From Terana coerulea (taxonomy: Eukaryota > Basidiomycota > Agaricomycetes > Polyporales > Phanerochaetaceae): a stretch of DNA of 64,000 nucleotides. Location: positions 248,001 through 312,000 of the forward strand of contig JAKOGH010001043.1 in NCBI GenBank assembly GCA_024811115.1. The letters are read 5' to 3'. The translations under genes and the position numbers were made by a program. Below are positions 48,009-60,186 of the stretch, one piece after another (the stretch's first letter is position 1; each line of letters starts with the position of its first letter). Below the pieces are notes generated by a model. That model was given only the letters and a program-made list of their open reading frames with translations. It was not told where the DNA came from and ran no database searches.

Positions 48009-49363
48009 CTACCGACGACTCTTACGCTTCCCCTGAGTTCGCGGCGGTGGCGTCTCGTTATCCTGATTGTCGTCCTCGTCGACCTCCATTTCCTCTTCGT
48101 CCTCGCTCTGCACGGCCTTCTTCTTCCCCTTTCCTTTCCCCGTTTTCTCCTTCTTCACCTGCGGCTCGCTAGGCTGTTGGCTGGGCTCTTCCTCATCCTC
48201 CTCGTCTTCTTCCTCTTCATCCTCTTCGTCCGCGGTCGCCTGCCGGGTCTTGCGGCCCTTCTCCTGGCCGTCGCGGAAGGCGCGCTCGCCGACCTTGCCC
48301 ATCGTGCTCGCGTCGCCGTCGGCGCCCCAGTGGGACTTGCAGCTCGGACAGCTGGCGTTCATCCGGCGGTAGGTGGCGTAGCAATGGTCGTGCAGACGGC
48401 AGTTGCATGGCTTGTTGGGGCAAGCATAGCCGGAAGTCACAACCTGGTTCCAAAGCAATGATTAGTTTCATACAGTGCGATGCAGAGCTGATGGAGCTGC
48501 AAAATTTGACGAGACTTACTTCGAAGCAAATCGTGCATTCTATGATTTCGTCTGGGTATGTTGAGCGCAAATACGGTTGCAGTTCGAGGATGGTCCGTGT
48601 CGACAGGGAATATCTTCCCTTCCTGTCGGGCAAACAGATTGTTCAGTGATACTTTTATATAATTAACGGCTGCGGTACTCACTTGCTCTTAAGAAGCCAG
48701 CCTCTGGCAACGAAGCTACCGAGCACTGCTTCGGCCGCAGTCTTTGTCATTTGAGTCTTCAGATGGGTCACTTCTCTGAGAGCGGCAAGTGAGGAGACGC
48801 AGTAAGATTCATTCGGTGCCAGCATAATTTGCTCAAGCTGAATAAAAGTATAAGTGGGGTTCTCCGGACAGGATCCATCGAATAAACGAAGAGCGGTACG
48901 CACAATGGCCTTGAAATACGCGATCTCTGCTGGACTGTACTCGGTGGCCAGCTGCGCTATCTCGTCGCCCTTTCTGTTAACCTGGAGAAATTGTCAGCGT
49001 AGGCCGAGGTCATATGGGAGGCAGTGAACATACAAGGGCATACATGTCTTTGCCCGTTGACTGGTCGGATAGGTGCGCAAATTCAAGGTCCAGGGGATTC
49101 AGGGAAGCATTGATCTTATTGACCCACGCGTTCCATGAATCTGTATCAGCCCCATACTGTATTTCTAGCGTGTCGTCGACGGCTGCAGGTCGTAACACCG
49201 CATACAGTCAGAACGCGCCTCTGCGGAAGGGATAATGATTCGACGTGCCTTTGACGGCCTCAACGCATTTCTCCCATATTTTTGCAGCGAGCTTTTGCGA
49301 GACCATACGTCGAGAGGATATGGCTTGCAGAAAGAGGCGTTGCACTTCGTTGGAGGAGACCAT
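48009..49363 (-). CDS. NSE1: SMC5/6 complex subunit NSE1 (variant RING)
   Basis: Nuclear ubiquitin-ligase subunit of the SMC5/6 DNA-repair complex, which pairs with the MAGE protein NSE3. ATG 49363, TAG 48009-48011. The winged-helix N-terminal half includes RLFLQAISSRRMVSQKLA, EIAQLATEYSPAEIAYFKAI and EAVLGSFVARGWLL. The variant RING is built across an intron: ECTICFE|VVTSGYACPN, CRLHDHCYATYRRM and ASCPSCKSHW, giving a C4HC3-like zinc pattern typical of NSE1. A long low-complexity tail follows, first acidic (EEEEDEEDEEEP), then basic, ending KRKSRR. No frame breaks. The gene converges with the AAA ATPase gene (162 bp apart). Confidence 0.9.
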
Positions 49364-49381
49364 GCCGGGCAAGGTTACTGA

Positions 49382-49399
49382 GGTGGTGGTGGTGGTGGT
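49382..49399. repeat. GGT trinucleotide repeat
   Basis: Six perfect GGT units just upstream of the NSE1 start codon, probably in its 5' untranslated region or promoter. Confidence 0.8.
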
Positions 49400-49667
49400 A
49401 GTCGAAGATAAGTAATTTACAACTCATTCCGAGCGCGTCGCGTCGCGCCTGGGGGCCCAAGCGCCGGCTGGAGGATTAAAAAAATACAGAAATTACGAAC
49501 GACCATTAAATTTATAGTACTGAGAGACTGAGCAGCGTATATTCTCCGTACAGATATTCAAGTCCGTGTACTAGGTGTAACCAAGTTCAGAGGGTATCGT
49601 CATTGTCATAAGCAAGCGTAACATCTCTTCCACATACATCCGTACATCCGGGGCGCGTCTCTTCCAC
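49400..49667. other. Short intergenic region
   Basis: Holds the rest of the NSE1 promoter side and the 3' region of the phosphatidylserine synthase gene. No gene seen. Confidence 0.45.
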
Positions 49668-50555
49668 TCAAAGCTTCGGGATCCGCAGTGTCTTGCTGAC
49701 CATCGCGGCCGCCCACATACCAGCAATTACGCACACCAGGTGCAAATCGCCATCGCCGCCGGACTTGCCCCAGAGCGTCACGGTGCCACCCGGAATGCCC
49801 GCCTTGCCCTCGATCCAGCCTTTCTTCGTCCAATACATGAGCACGGAAACCAGTGCGAGTGAGGAGGGGATGGGGAGGCCCTCGAAGTAGTGGGCCTTTC
49901 CTGTAGCGTCTTTGGGAACTAGGGCGACGGTGGCGTTGAATCGCGCGAGGCGCGCGAGCCCGCTGCAGATGAATCCTGTGAGGATAATGGTGTCCAGGTA
50001 CGTCCGAAGGCCGATGGCAAACCCAAGCAGCGCGGGGGCAACGCCAAACGATACCTGCGCACGTATAGCTGCATGTTAGTCTGGCCCGTGCTGAAAGCGA
50101 GAAACGGCGTGACGCACCAAGTCGGCGAGACTGTCCATCTCCTGACCCAGCATGCTGCTCTCCTTCCGCCACCTGGCGACCTTGCCGTCAAAGAAGTCGA
50201 ACATTAGGCCCGCGACGGGGAACCATAGTGCAGACCAGAGATAGTCTTCGTCATTCGTCAAAAGATATTTGGCGGACATGAATATGGACAGCGAGCCGCA
50301 CACGCCGTTCATAATCGTCACTAAGTCTGCCAGGCGGAAACTCCTACGCACAGACAAAGTACAGCCGTCAGCATTGCGTTGCAAATTTTCCCCGAAGGGA
50401 CGCAGGAATAGCATGTACCTAACCATCGAGAAGTGCCCCTCGGTGTCCTGGTACTGCTGCAAAGCAGCAATCTTGTCCTCGTCAATGAGAGCAGTCTTGC
50501 CATTGGGAGACGATGCGCCGTTGGCCCCATTTTGTTTTGTTTTCCGTTGGCTCAT
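49668..50555 (-). CDS. CHO1: Phosphatidylserine synthase
   Basis: CDP-diacylglycerol-serine O-phosphatidyltransferase of the ER membrane, the fungal-type enzyme absent from animals. ATG 50555, TGA 49668-49670; an upstream in-frame ATG at 50636 is less likely because its leader is not family-like. After a polar head (MSQRKTKQNGANG) comes RSFRLADLVTIMNGVCGSLS, then the signature FDFFDGKVARWRKESSMLG followed by QEMDSLADL|VSFGVAPA across an intron. The aspartates of DG...AR...G...D...D are complete. Further membrane segments include GLPIPSSLALVSVLMYW and the protein ends KTLRIPKL. Together with PIS1 about 6 kb away it covers both main CDP-diacylglycerol head-group reactions. No frame breaks. Confidence 0.95.
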
Positions 50556-50768
50556 GGTCGGTTCGTGAAGGATAAGTGCGTAAAGGAAAAGCTGTTTGGA
50601 CGGTACGTGGAGTAGGTCACAGCAATCACAAGGCACGCGACTTGACGCATTGCCAGATTTAAGGTTAGGGTCAATAGAACGCCTAGGCCTGAGCGTGCCC
50701 TGTGCGAGTCTTTGAGCGCCTGACTCCGTTCAAGCCAACCGTGAGCCCGCCCGAAGCCCCAGGACATC
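50556..50768. promoter_or_regulatory. Short divergent promoter region
   Basis: 213 bp between the start codons of CHO1 and the F-box gene, so the two promoters overlap or are shared. No TATA box seen. Confidence 0.45.
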
Positions 50769-52751
50769 ATGCCAAACATATGGGATCTCCCTAACGAGCT
50801 TTTGCTCGAGATAATCAATTACCTGCTTGCATCGCCTTCCAAATACCCACCACCCGGGAGTCCCCCAGGGGACCCGGTCCTCCGATGTCTGTCTCGCGTC
50901 AACCGCCGTCTCCGAGAATTTGCTACTGAACTCCTTCGGCGTGACCTCGTGCTCAAGAACGCAGAAGAGTTTTATGAGTACTTTACATGGAAATTTTGGG
51001 TCCGTCCACCGTCACGATCTATCGAATGTCTCGCGCCTCGCGAGGGCGAGGAGTATGTAAGGTACGCTAGCGCTACCCCTTATTTCTCCACGATGGACCC
51101 GGACTACATCTTGCAATATATAGGAGCATCCGGATCGGCCGTTCTGAATATCCGGATTATCGTAATATAGGCGTGTTCGGTGAAGGCTGCATTGTGGCGG
51201 CTGTCGAGCCCGATACTGAATTGCCGTTTCCCAATCTGGTCTCCTTCGAGCTCACACAAAGCCTGTCCACTCCTTCCCTCGTTGCCGCATTACGGACTAG
51301 TTCCCCACACCTTGCCAGTCTGGTTCTGGTTTGGGATGATGAGGATCCTTTCCCCTTCGTAGAAAATATGGGGGCTCTGCGGACTTTGCGTCTGTACCTG
51401 CAGTCTAACAAGCCTATCCCAGACGACTCCATACATTATTCCGAATCTATCAACCCTCGCTTATTCACTAACCTTACAACAACTCTCGCTATGCACAACA
51501 GTACTCCCTGGCACTCCACCATGGATCTATGCATCGAGTCATTTTCATTCCCGAACCTCCGCGTACTGCGTCTGGAGAAGGCGAATTGCAGTGTAAGGTC
51601 ACTGTATGATTTCATCCAGAGGCATCCGACCATTCTGGAGGTAACGATGCAACAAGTCTTTATTGATTTCAATATTTTGGAGTACCTGGCGTTCAACGCG
51701 CTGCTAAAACTGATTGACGGGACTAGGACCTGGGCGGCACCCGAAGGTATCACGGATGTAGTCCTGGACAGCCCGTTATGGGTGGACCGCCCAGGCCCTG
51801 ACACTTTACTGGAAGAATGGGACTTGGGACCACTCCTCGATTTTGTGTTCTCTCGAAGACCTTGCTCATCCGCGGCACTGGAGTGCAGGTCGTTCAGAGG
51901 GTCTCCAGAGGCACGTTATGAGGCACAGGCTTAGCATTTGACATTGGAGAGAAGAAGTCACAGGAGCGAACCCACCTCGTTAATATCACGGACAAGCTAT
52001 CCGAGCACGTCAAATCGCTGCGGGAACTGCGACTTAATTCACTTTTCGACCTCATGTGGTCTCAGGATCCAAATTGTTTCACTCTATATGATGCTCATAT
52101 GCATTGCTTGTACATAGGATCATCTAGCCAGTCAGTTGCCGAGGTTTTTGGCCCTGCGGAAATTCAGCTTCAGTGCCATATTTGACGCAGACGAGCAGAC
52201 GTGGGAGAGCGAAAAATACATGAACAAGCGCACACGGGTACCGCGGCCCTTACCGTGGTCCTCCTCGTACAGGGATACCATTCCTTGACGAAGTTTGCCC
52301 CGACATCTTCTATCGGTTTCCGAAAACTACCACCCTTAGAGATGCATTTCAATGGCTAGAGGCGGAGGTGGATTGCCTTGAGTTTGGCATATGCAAAGCT
52401 CTATGTCTCCCCGAGGACGCAGAGCTGAACGAAGACGATCCGCATTTACTCATAAATGCGTGGGAGACGCGTAACCGTCCGCTTGTAGCGTTCGAAGTGC
52501 GGAGACTGGCAACTCTATGTCCTGACCTGGAGGAATTCGAATGGTATGTCCACAAACACGTGGTATGGAAGTGGGGGATCGTGCGGGGCAGTGAGCGGTG
52601 TGTGGAAAGGGTCGAAGGAAACTTGACATGGATGGGCGGACCAAAGGGCAATCCGCCGGACTTTCCGTTGATGGTCGGTCAAGAATGGGAGTACACACAG
52701 TGGGATTCCGGAGGGCAATATTCACTGGACCGACTGGATGACGATGCGTGA
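50769..52751 (+). CDS. F-box protein, basidiomycete type (structure unresolved)
   Basis: Substrate-recognition component of SCF ubiquitin ligases by homology. ATG 50769 starts an F-box (WDLPNELLLEIINYLLASPS, then VLRCLSRVNRRLREFA). Leucine-rich stretches follow (FPNLRVLRLEKANCSVRSL; RHPTILEVTMQQVF; VKSLRELRLNSLFDLM), and the C-terminus has the motif RRLATLCPDLEEFEWYVHKH typical of mushroom F-box proteins, ending at TGA 52749-52751. The frame changes at the TATATA near 51116-51122 (between YILQY and RSIRIGRSEYPDYRN) and around 51900-51940 and 52100-52340, where introns or further breaks must lie. It may be an intact gene with sequence errors or a decaying family member. Confidence 0.6.
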
Positions 52752-53210
52752 ATTCATGGTGTATGAAGCGGCCTTGACAGGCGGTGCCAGTGATACAACT
52801 AATTAGATATATTTCTGTTCCACGTACCGAGGACGCGCCCGCCGCAGAGTGACTGCAGATACTTAACTAAGTACCAAGCATATCAAATATGTCGACCACG
52901 TGCACGACCCAACGTAAGTGCTCAACCGAGAAACACCAACAAGTCCAGAATACAAGAGGATAAATTTCCATGCATTGACCCTCATATTAGTGGCACATCT
53001 GTGCAGCATCCCTTCTAACGGCTGAGGCCTGAGGCCTGAGGTTTAGACCTGTCGCGATATACCGTTGTAATTGTAACGGCGTTGTTCCAGCCAAGCTCAG
53101 AAGGTCTGTCACGTCACAGCACGACGCGCCGAGTCACGCCGCCGCGTTCACGCGTCGCGCTTACACTTGGACCACCACTAACTGCATACGCCCACTTGCG
53201 GACACGCTCT
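52752..53210. other. Intergenic region with a short CTGAGGC repeat
   Basis: About 460 bp. It contains three near-perfect CTGAGGC units (53022-53042) before the PRI2 start. No gene recognised. Confidence 0.5.
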
Positions 53211-55007
53211 ATGTTCAACTCGAGAACCAAGAACAATGCATCAGACGGTGTGAAGGTGTACGTTCCGTACTCGTTTCGCCTAAACTTGTCCGTCTTGCAT
53301 CTGCCTTCTACGGCTCCTCCCTGACAAGAGCTTTGGCTAGTTACCACCTCCCGCCGACTGGCGAGGTCACAATCGAAGAGTTCGAAACATGTGCCCTTAA
53401 TAGGCTTCGTGTCTTAGCCGAAATCGAGTCATCCTTCGCGCGGAACAGACCCTGGGAAGAACTCACGAAGTTTGCTGACATACAGTGCAAGAACCACCTC
53501 CCATTGGATGCTTCCACCGCCAAAGAGGAAAGAGCTGGAGAAGCAGAGGAGGCAAGACCATATTGGACATTTTGTACTCAGACTAGCTTTCTGTCGCTCG
53601 TGGGTCTTTTGCAACTCGGTCATGCACCCAGTCATGCTGATCTACATCTAGAGAAGAGTTGCGGCGAAGATTCGTCAAGGCAGAAACAGCCTTGTTTCGA
53701 TACAGATACGAAGAGGATGGCATTGAAGATAAACAAGCGTTTCTGGAATCGCGAAAGGAGGACTGGGAGGCCGTGCGTGCTTTCCGGTATCATGCTAGTA
53801 TATTATTAACTTCTTGTAGGTCCAACAAGCCGAGGTTGCATCGCTCAAAGATAGCCTCAGGCTGCAGCTGATTCTTCCTCTCGGAACAAGGTAGCAGACG
53901 TAAAGGAGACGGACAAATTCTACAAAGTCGAATGGACACGTGTACCAGACCTTGTCGGAGAAGAGGAAGGTTTTCTGAAAGGTGGCATGGCATATGTGCC
54001 GGCATCCGAGCAGTCAAGCATCATCTTTCACGAGTTCCAAAAGAACCTTGGAGGAGGGTTTGCTGGTCAGTCCTTCCCATGTGTCGCCCTCGGCCGCTAA
54101 GATAGCCTTCTACAGCAAACTCTCAAACATCTCCCACGGTTAGATGAAGACACCCGTATTGTTCCCTTGCTCGACAACCTCTCGCAAGGCTTCCTCGCTG
54201 GTGTCTCGCCCCAATGGTCTTCAGCGACAGGTGCTGTAGAAGGCGACGGTATCAACGCGGACATGATCAACGATCTGTCAAGGAAACACTTCCCGATGTG
54301 CATGCGCCATTTGCACGACTCACTTCGCCGAGATAAGCACCTGAAGCATTATGGACGCTTGCAGTACGGCTTATTCTTGAAGGTACGTTCTCTAAGTTGG
54401 GAAGCGGATATTTGAAGCCGTTCACGACGTGATGGTCAGGTTCTCGGTCTCTCGATAGACGAAGCTATCGCATTCTGGCGGCGGTCATTCAGCCTGATAC
54501 AAGATGATAAGTTCAACAAGGAGTACAAGTACAACATCCGACACTCGTATGGTCTCGAAGGCAAGCGCGCAAACTATGCCGCCAAAAGGTTCGTCTTGTC
54601 CCTTTTCCCCCGCTCGCCACATGCCCGCTCACCTTGCACTATCTTCCTTCAGCTGCCAACAAATCCTCACTGCCGACCAGCCGGGGCCGTCGGATTCACA
54701 CGGCTGCCCCTACCGCCACTTCTCCGCCGACAACCTGCAGACCGCGCTCCTCTCGGCGTACAGCGCGCAGGGCCTCTCCGCCGCGGACCTGCCGGAGATC
54801 ATGAGCACCGTCAAGGCAGGGCACTATCACGTCGCGTGCACGCGCGTCTTCGAGATCACGCACTCCACCCGGGGCGTGAAGAAGGGAGAAGGCGTCGGCC
54901 AGGGCGAGAGCGTGACGCATCCGAACCAGTATGCGGCGCGCAGCAGGGAGCTGGAGAAGAAGCTTAAGGAGGAGGCCGCAGGTGACGGCGATGTAACTAT
55001 GGAATGA
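53211..55007 (+). CDS. PRI2: DNA primase large subunit
   Basis: Iron-sulfur subunit of DNA polymerase alpha-primase; helps start RNA primers at the replication fork. ATG 53211. The first intron (about 53289-53339) joins FRLN to FYHLPPTGEVTIEEFE, the PRI2 hallmark. Then come ETCALNRLRVLAEIE, DHIGHFVLRLAFCRS|EELRRRFVKAE, KFYKVEWTRVPDLV, and LPRLDEDTR. The C-terminal Fe-S domain has FPMCMRHLH, LQYGLFLKVLGLSIDEAIAF, YKYNIRHSYGLEGKRANYA, and HGCPYRHFS, where the cysteines that hold the cluster lie. Ends VTME at 55005-55007. Three one-base breaks (53546-53552, 53855-53860, 54056-54058) interrupt the frame. PRI2 is essential in yeast, so sequence error is favoured. Confidence 0.92.
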
Positions 55008-56177
55008 TATTTCACCTCTTGTCTTTTTGTATCGTAAGTTTTCGTCGCTTTGCTGTGCTGGTGCTGTTGTGTGTACAGTTGTTTGATATTGCTTACGTTG
55101 AATCTATCTTCCTCGTTTGTGAGCAGATTTTGCACCGAGATGCCGGATTATTCATCTCTAGTTTCTCGATAGAGTATGGGATGGTCCAAAACCGCCCAAA
55201 TTCCATTAGGGAGAAAGGATACTGGAAATATCCGCGGGAAATATTGATGTAAACAGCATCGTTACCACGCTGAGCAGGTATTGTCAAATGAATCAGGCTC
55301 AGCTTGAGCTCCTTACAGTTGCAAACATCGTAGGCTCGTCTTGATCCCTACAGTTTCGCGCGCTTATGTTTATCAAGCTCATAATTAGGTGACTATTATA
55401 GTGCCAGTATGAGTTAAGTATGTCTACGAATAAACAAGTCATTTACTAATTTCTTTCCGTGTTGCTACTGATGAGTATGAACGTTCCTTTTGCTTTGAAC
55501 TAAACATAAATGCCGTAGTTATACAAAGCTCTAGTATAAATGGCTGTGCTACTACTATGTGCTGTAGTATCCCCGCTGCAACCTAGGCTTATGCTCGTGC
55601 TTCAGGCTTTTCAAGCTCTGCGTCGAGCGCTGACGGCGTTGTGGCGTGAGCGCCTATCAAATTCGGCCGGGACCGACGGACCGAGCAGTGACGGAAATTT
55701 GGGAGTCACTGCAGCTCTCAGCCAACAGAGCGCCAGCACCACGCTCGTCTCGGGGACCTCACTCCTGGAGACCACAGCAACCTGAATATGTCGGACGACA
55801 TTGGTCGAAGCATTGAATAAGGAAACCTCTTTGCCGTTGCCCCTCCTTGATCCGACCAGGCAGAGGCTACCCACGTCCCTACTCTTCCTAAACTCAAACA
55901 GCAATTGACCTTCATATTCCCACAGATTCTTAGTTCCATTTCAGGGAGATTGACTCCACGCCTCGTGCTCAGCCGATAAGGGCCATGGGAGTATGCAGAC
56001 CCTAGAGATGCTTTTGCTTGGTCGTCCTTGAGTGGGTCCCGCGTCTCAGGCTCTCCTCTGACTCTTTCACCCTCACTGAGCCTCTTGGACTAAAGACTTC
56101 ACGAATCAAAACATATTATCACTGTGCGTTTTTGCAAATTCTCTTTGAGTACACCTGTCATTAAGCATATCTGCCAG
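55008..56177. other. Intergenic region between PRI2 and the RdRP
   Basis: Nearly 1.2 kb, AT-rich around 55300-55530. An 81-codon plus open frame at 55540-55785 begins hydrophobic but lacks other support. I see no gene. Confidence 0.45.
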
Positions 56178-59100
56178 ATGAGCATCGTCAATATCTACAA
56201 CATCCATCCCAACGCGGACGAGACATCGCTGAAAAGGAAGCTGGCTCCCGCTATCCACGCCATTTCTGTTGGAGGGCCGCACTCAGGCATGCCCGTTAAC
56301 TTCGAAGTCCTCATCTTCCCGCCGAGCGACGTGGACGGAGTTGGCCGAACTCGCAGCGGGAAACTACGGTTACCCAACCGCGAGCTTGGCCATCTTTTCA
56401 TGCAACAGTACGGCGGTCGTCCTGCGCTATCGGTGCTTATTTTAGGAAAGAATCCACCGCGTAGGCTCATTTTCAAAGCAAGCAAGCATACTCCTCGCCA
56501 GTGGCAGGTGGCAGTGCCTCTCAGGACCCCGTACATCGATCCAGCCCAACAGCGGCGTCATGAACACCATGCATTGCAAGCGTCCCTACGCACTGCCATG
56601 GTTTGCGCTGTGCAGTTTGGATGGGAGTGCCGGGATAGCGTATACTCGGTTGAATACGAGATGGAGTGTGCTGACAGGGGCCTCCTAGGATTTGACATAC
56701 ACAGGAGGCAGTTTCGGATCTGGATTCACGAGCAGGAGCAGAATTCGATCATCGCAATCCGTGCTTCACAGATCGAATGGGCGTCCGTACAGCATTCCAC
56801 TATGAGTCATGACCGTCCCGGCACAGAACGCACCATTCTCTTCCTTTCCCTACACTACCCTCCCGCCTACGAAGCGGCTCGCCCTACAACAAGGCGTAAG
56901 ACTCTTTCGGACATAATCCATCCTCCGCCAATCCAGAGAGATTCTCGTCGACGCCTTTCTGCATTCAATAGCGCTCATGCGGCATATTCGCCATACACCT
57001 CTCTCTCACTCCGCATCATTTGCGATAGCCCGGGCGCGAAGGATATGCTGGAAGAGCTCTGTTCAGATGCTTACGTCTCAGCCCATCCTCATATGTATCC
57101 TGTGGTGAAGCGCGGTGTCTTTGCCGCCCACTTTCGGCGGACATATGAAGATTGGTTGGGGCAATTGGAGTGGGAGATTGCATTTCAGGTCGACGCCGTC
57201 GCTAAGGCCAATGTCCTTGATATTCAAGAACTGCTTCGCCTACGATATCACCTTGGGAAGATGCAGAAGCAGCGGGGCAGCGCGTTTACAGCCGCATTTA
57301 TCGGGTACCTGGGTGAGCAAGCCGAGGATACCTCCTGGTACAAGGGCGAGGGGATACAGCCTGAGGAGCCGGTGGATCATCTCATGAAGCTCTTTGTAGA
57401 CTGTAAGAGGACGTTTATACCCCCAACAACGCCGGGTACTACGGAATCGGAGACGTTCAACTGCTTTCATGCCACGGTCACTCCGACGAGAATTTTGCTG
57501 GATGGTCCCTACGCCCCGAGAGGGGCAACCGAGTCATGCGGAAGTATGCCGAACATACATCGAGCTTCCTTCGCGTCAGTTTTACGGACGAAGATACCTT
57601 TCAGTACCGTATATCAGACCCCGAGGTCGATGGACGCCAGTTCATCTACAGTCGTTTCGGACACTTCCTACTGAACGGTCTCGACATTGCCGGGAGGCAC
57701 TTTGAGTACTTGGCCTACTCTCAGTCTGGGCTCAAGCAGCACACAGTGTACTTCGTCAAGCCCTTCCCGATGACCAGCCAGCTTGGATCAGGACAGCAGC
57801 AGATGGTCACTGCAGACTCTATCATATCCGCTCTCGGCGATTTCCACGACATACCATACGACCCAGAGCTCATGTACTGCCCCGCTCGGTACGGCGCCCG
57901 TATCGCGCAAGCCCTGACGGCTACCGAGGCCGCCGGCGAGGTCGATGCCGAAGAAGTGATCATACAAGAGGACATCATGGACGCGCGCGGTACTCGCTCC
58001 TTCACGGACGGAGTAGGGCTCATCTCGAACGAACTCGCGACGGCAATTTGGGAGACGCTGCGGCGGACAAATCCCCGAAACCGACGGTATCGCGCGCGCG
58101 GAGCCGGATGCCTTGCAGGTGCGCTTCAAAGGGTCGAAAGGAATGCTCACTCGGGATCCCAAACTGCAAGGGCGCGTGATCGTTCTTCGTCAGTCCATGA
58201 TCAAATTCGAAGCCCCACAATCTCAGCATGTGGAAGTCGTGGCGACCTTCGACCGGCCGAAGCAATTTTGTCTTAACCGGCCGCTCATCATGCTCCTGGA
58301 GGGGCTAGAAATCAAAGGGGGTTACGAGGTGTTGAGGACTCTACAAGATACAGTTATTCGGGAGACCACGGAAGCTGCAGAGTCCGTCCCGCAGGCTGCC
58401 CGGTTGCTGGAGGGTCATGGTCTGGGTGTGACCTACAAGCTCCCGTCGATTTTTCTCGACCTCGCCAGGCTGGGACTCGAAAGCGTTCAGGACACAGGCT
58501 TCAGGAATATACTGAGCTCGGCGGTATATCACATTCTCCGCGATCTTAAATACCACGCACGGATACCAGTTCCTGACGGCTACACACTCGTTGGCGTCGC
58601 GGACATCCATAATTATCTGGAGGAAGGTGAGGTGTATGCATGCATCGTGCCTGCACATGGTAATGGGGAGCCGATATACCTGGAGGGACCCACCATGATT
58701 TCTCGATCTCCCGACAGTCCACCCAGGCGATGTCCAAGTCGTCACGGCCATTGGGCGTCCACCTGCGGGAAGCCCGTATGATATACATCCGCTGAAAAAT
58801 GCTATTGTGTTCGCTATTTGTGGTGAGCATTCAAAACTTTCTCAGCGGTGCAAAATGTTTCTCAGTAACTTCACTCATCACTTGTAGGTGAACGTCCTCT
58901 GGCTTCTTGCTTAGCCGGCGGAGACCTTGATGGTAACACTGCCCTTCTATCCGATTGAATGTAGTCTCATCCACAGCCATGATATCGCAGGAGACGTTTT
59001 TGTATGCACAACCATGGAAGACCTTCTTCCAACAGTCACATACGAACCTGCAGACTACGATCCGGCGAGGCGCAAGACAATCTGTTGCCGTAGCACCCGC

Positions 59101-60080
59101 CTTGATGTCGCGAATTTTGTTACAGAGTATTTGTACAGCGACGTAAGTAGTCGACTTCATACTAGTTAGCTATGTGTCGCGACGTTTACCATATATTCCA
59201 GAATATCGGGGTGGTAGCGACGAGGTGGCTGGAGATAGCTGATAGCAGCAGCGAGTGCATCCTCGACTCAAAGTGCCTGATGCTCGCGGGTCTACACAGT
59301 GCTGCCACAGACTACCCGAAGACGGGTTTGCCTGTTCCACTGGCCTCGATCCCTCGTGGCCAAAAGACCAAACCAGACTGGAGCGAACCAGAAGTTGGAG
59401 ATCGTTCACGGCTCTACTACCAGAGTCAACGGTATCTGGGCAAGCTTTACCGGGCGGTTCGACTTCCCGAGCTGTCGGGCCTGGGCTTGTCACAACCACA
59501 GCGATCAGACGAACAAATTCTTAACCTGGAACACACCATGAGGTCTCTTCAGCAGAGGGTCTTCACGCCCGTGGATGCAGTCGATCGTCTGGTTCACCCT
59601 CGCGTCTCGAATTTCATCGAAGCGGATTCACTCAGATCCACCACTCATGTCCGACGCATTCGCGAAATCTGGAGTTTATTCGCAGACTACGTGCAGAGGC
59701 TGCGCGCAATCTGCGCGACATATAGCCTGGTGCAAAAGCGTTCCTCCATGCTTTCCGAGGAAGAGGTTATAGCAGGCACCATCGTGGCCAAATGCCCACA
59801 ACCTCGCTTTCGGCAGGACCGGACGTCGCAAATGCGTGAGCAGGCTACGCTTTTAGTTAACCACATCGCAGAAGGTATCAGTGGGGACGACGAAGATGAC
59901 AACTATGAGACGTTGCGGCGCGCTTGGATTGCCTACAGGATGTCGGCGGTCAGACCCGACGCTTTTGGTTCCCGAAGTTTTCGTCTGGTGGCACTGCATG
60001 AAGTCTTCGACGCGATCAAAAGGATTGAGAGTGCAGAATTGACTTCGTTGGAGCACCAAATGGGTAATCTGATTCTATAA
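56178..60080 (+). CDS. Cellular RNA-dependent RNA polymerase (RNAi, QDE-1/RDR family)
   Basis: Eukaryotic RNA-silencing polymerase that makes double-stranded RNA for Dicer; not viral. ATG 56178 (an in-frame ATG at 56124 is also possible); TAA 60078-60080; about 1,245 residues. A long first exon leads to FLRVSFTDEDTF, FTDGVGLISNELA, VRFKGSKGMLTRDP, and ISRSP..HPGDVQVVTAIG. The catalytic loop is split by a GTAACA donor intron and reads CLAGGDLDG|DVFVCTTMED, the DxDGD motif of the two-barrel polymerases. After the intron ending ATATTCCAG (about 59142-59201) come NIGVVATRWLEIADSSS and LHSAATDYPKTG. Three one-base breaks (57522-57525, 58064-58066, 58713-58717) lie in conserved segments and look like sequence errors. 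Confidence 0.93.
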
Positions 60081-60186
60081 ACTTGCATAGGGGCTTCGAA
60101 TGTATCCTTCAGACCAAGCTGGTTCGTGCTCAAATATCCTCCAATAATATACCACGTACAACCCGAGTATACACGAATGGGAAGCC

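Noticed and set aside
53022..53042. Three CTGAGGC units, also present as single copies inside the transposon
   Set aside because: Too short and too GC-rich to claim a link with the transposon; noted only as a simple repeat.
55540..55785. Open frame of 81 codons with a hydrophobic start
   Set aside because: No downstream support, no homology recognised, and the region is otherwise AT-rich intergenic DNA.
56178..60080. RdRP as an integrated viral polymerase
   Set aside because: The DLDGD motif, length and introns are those of the cellular RNA-silencing enzymes.
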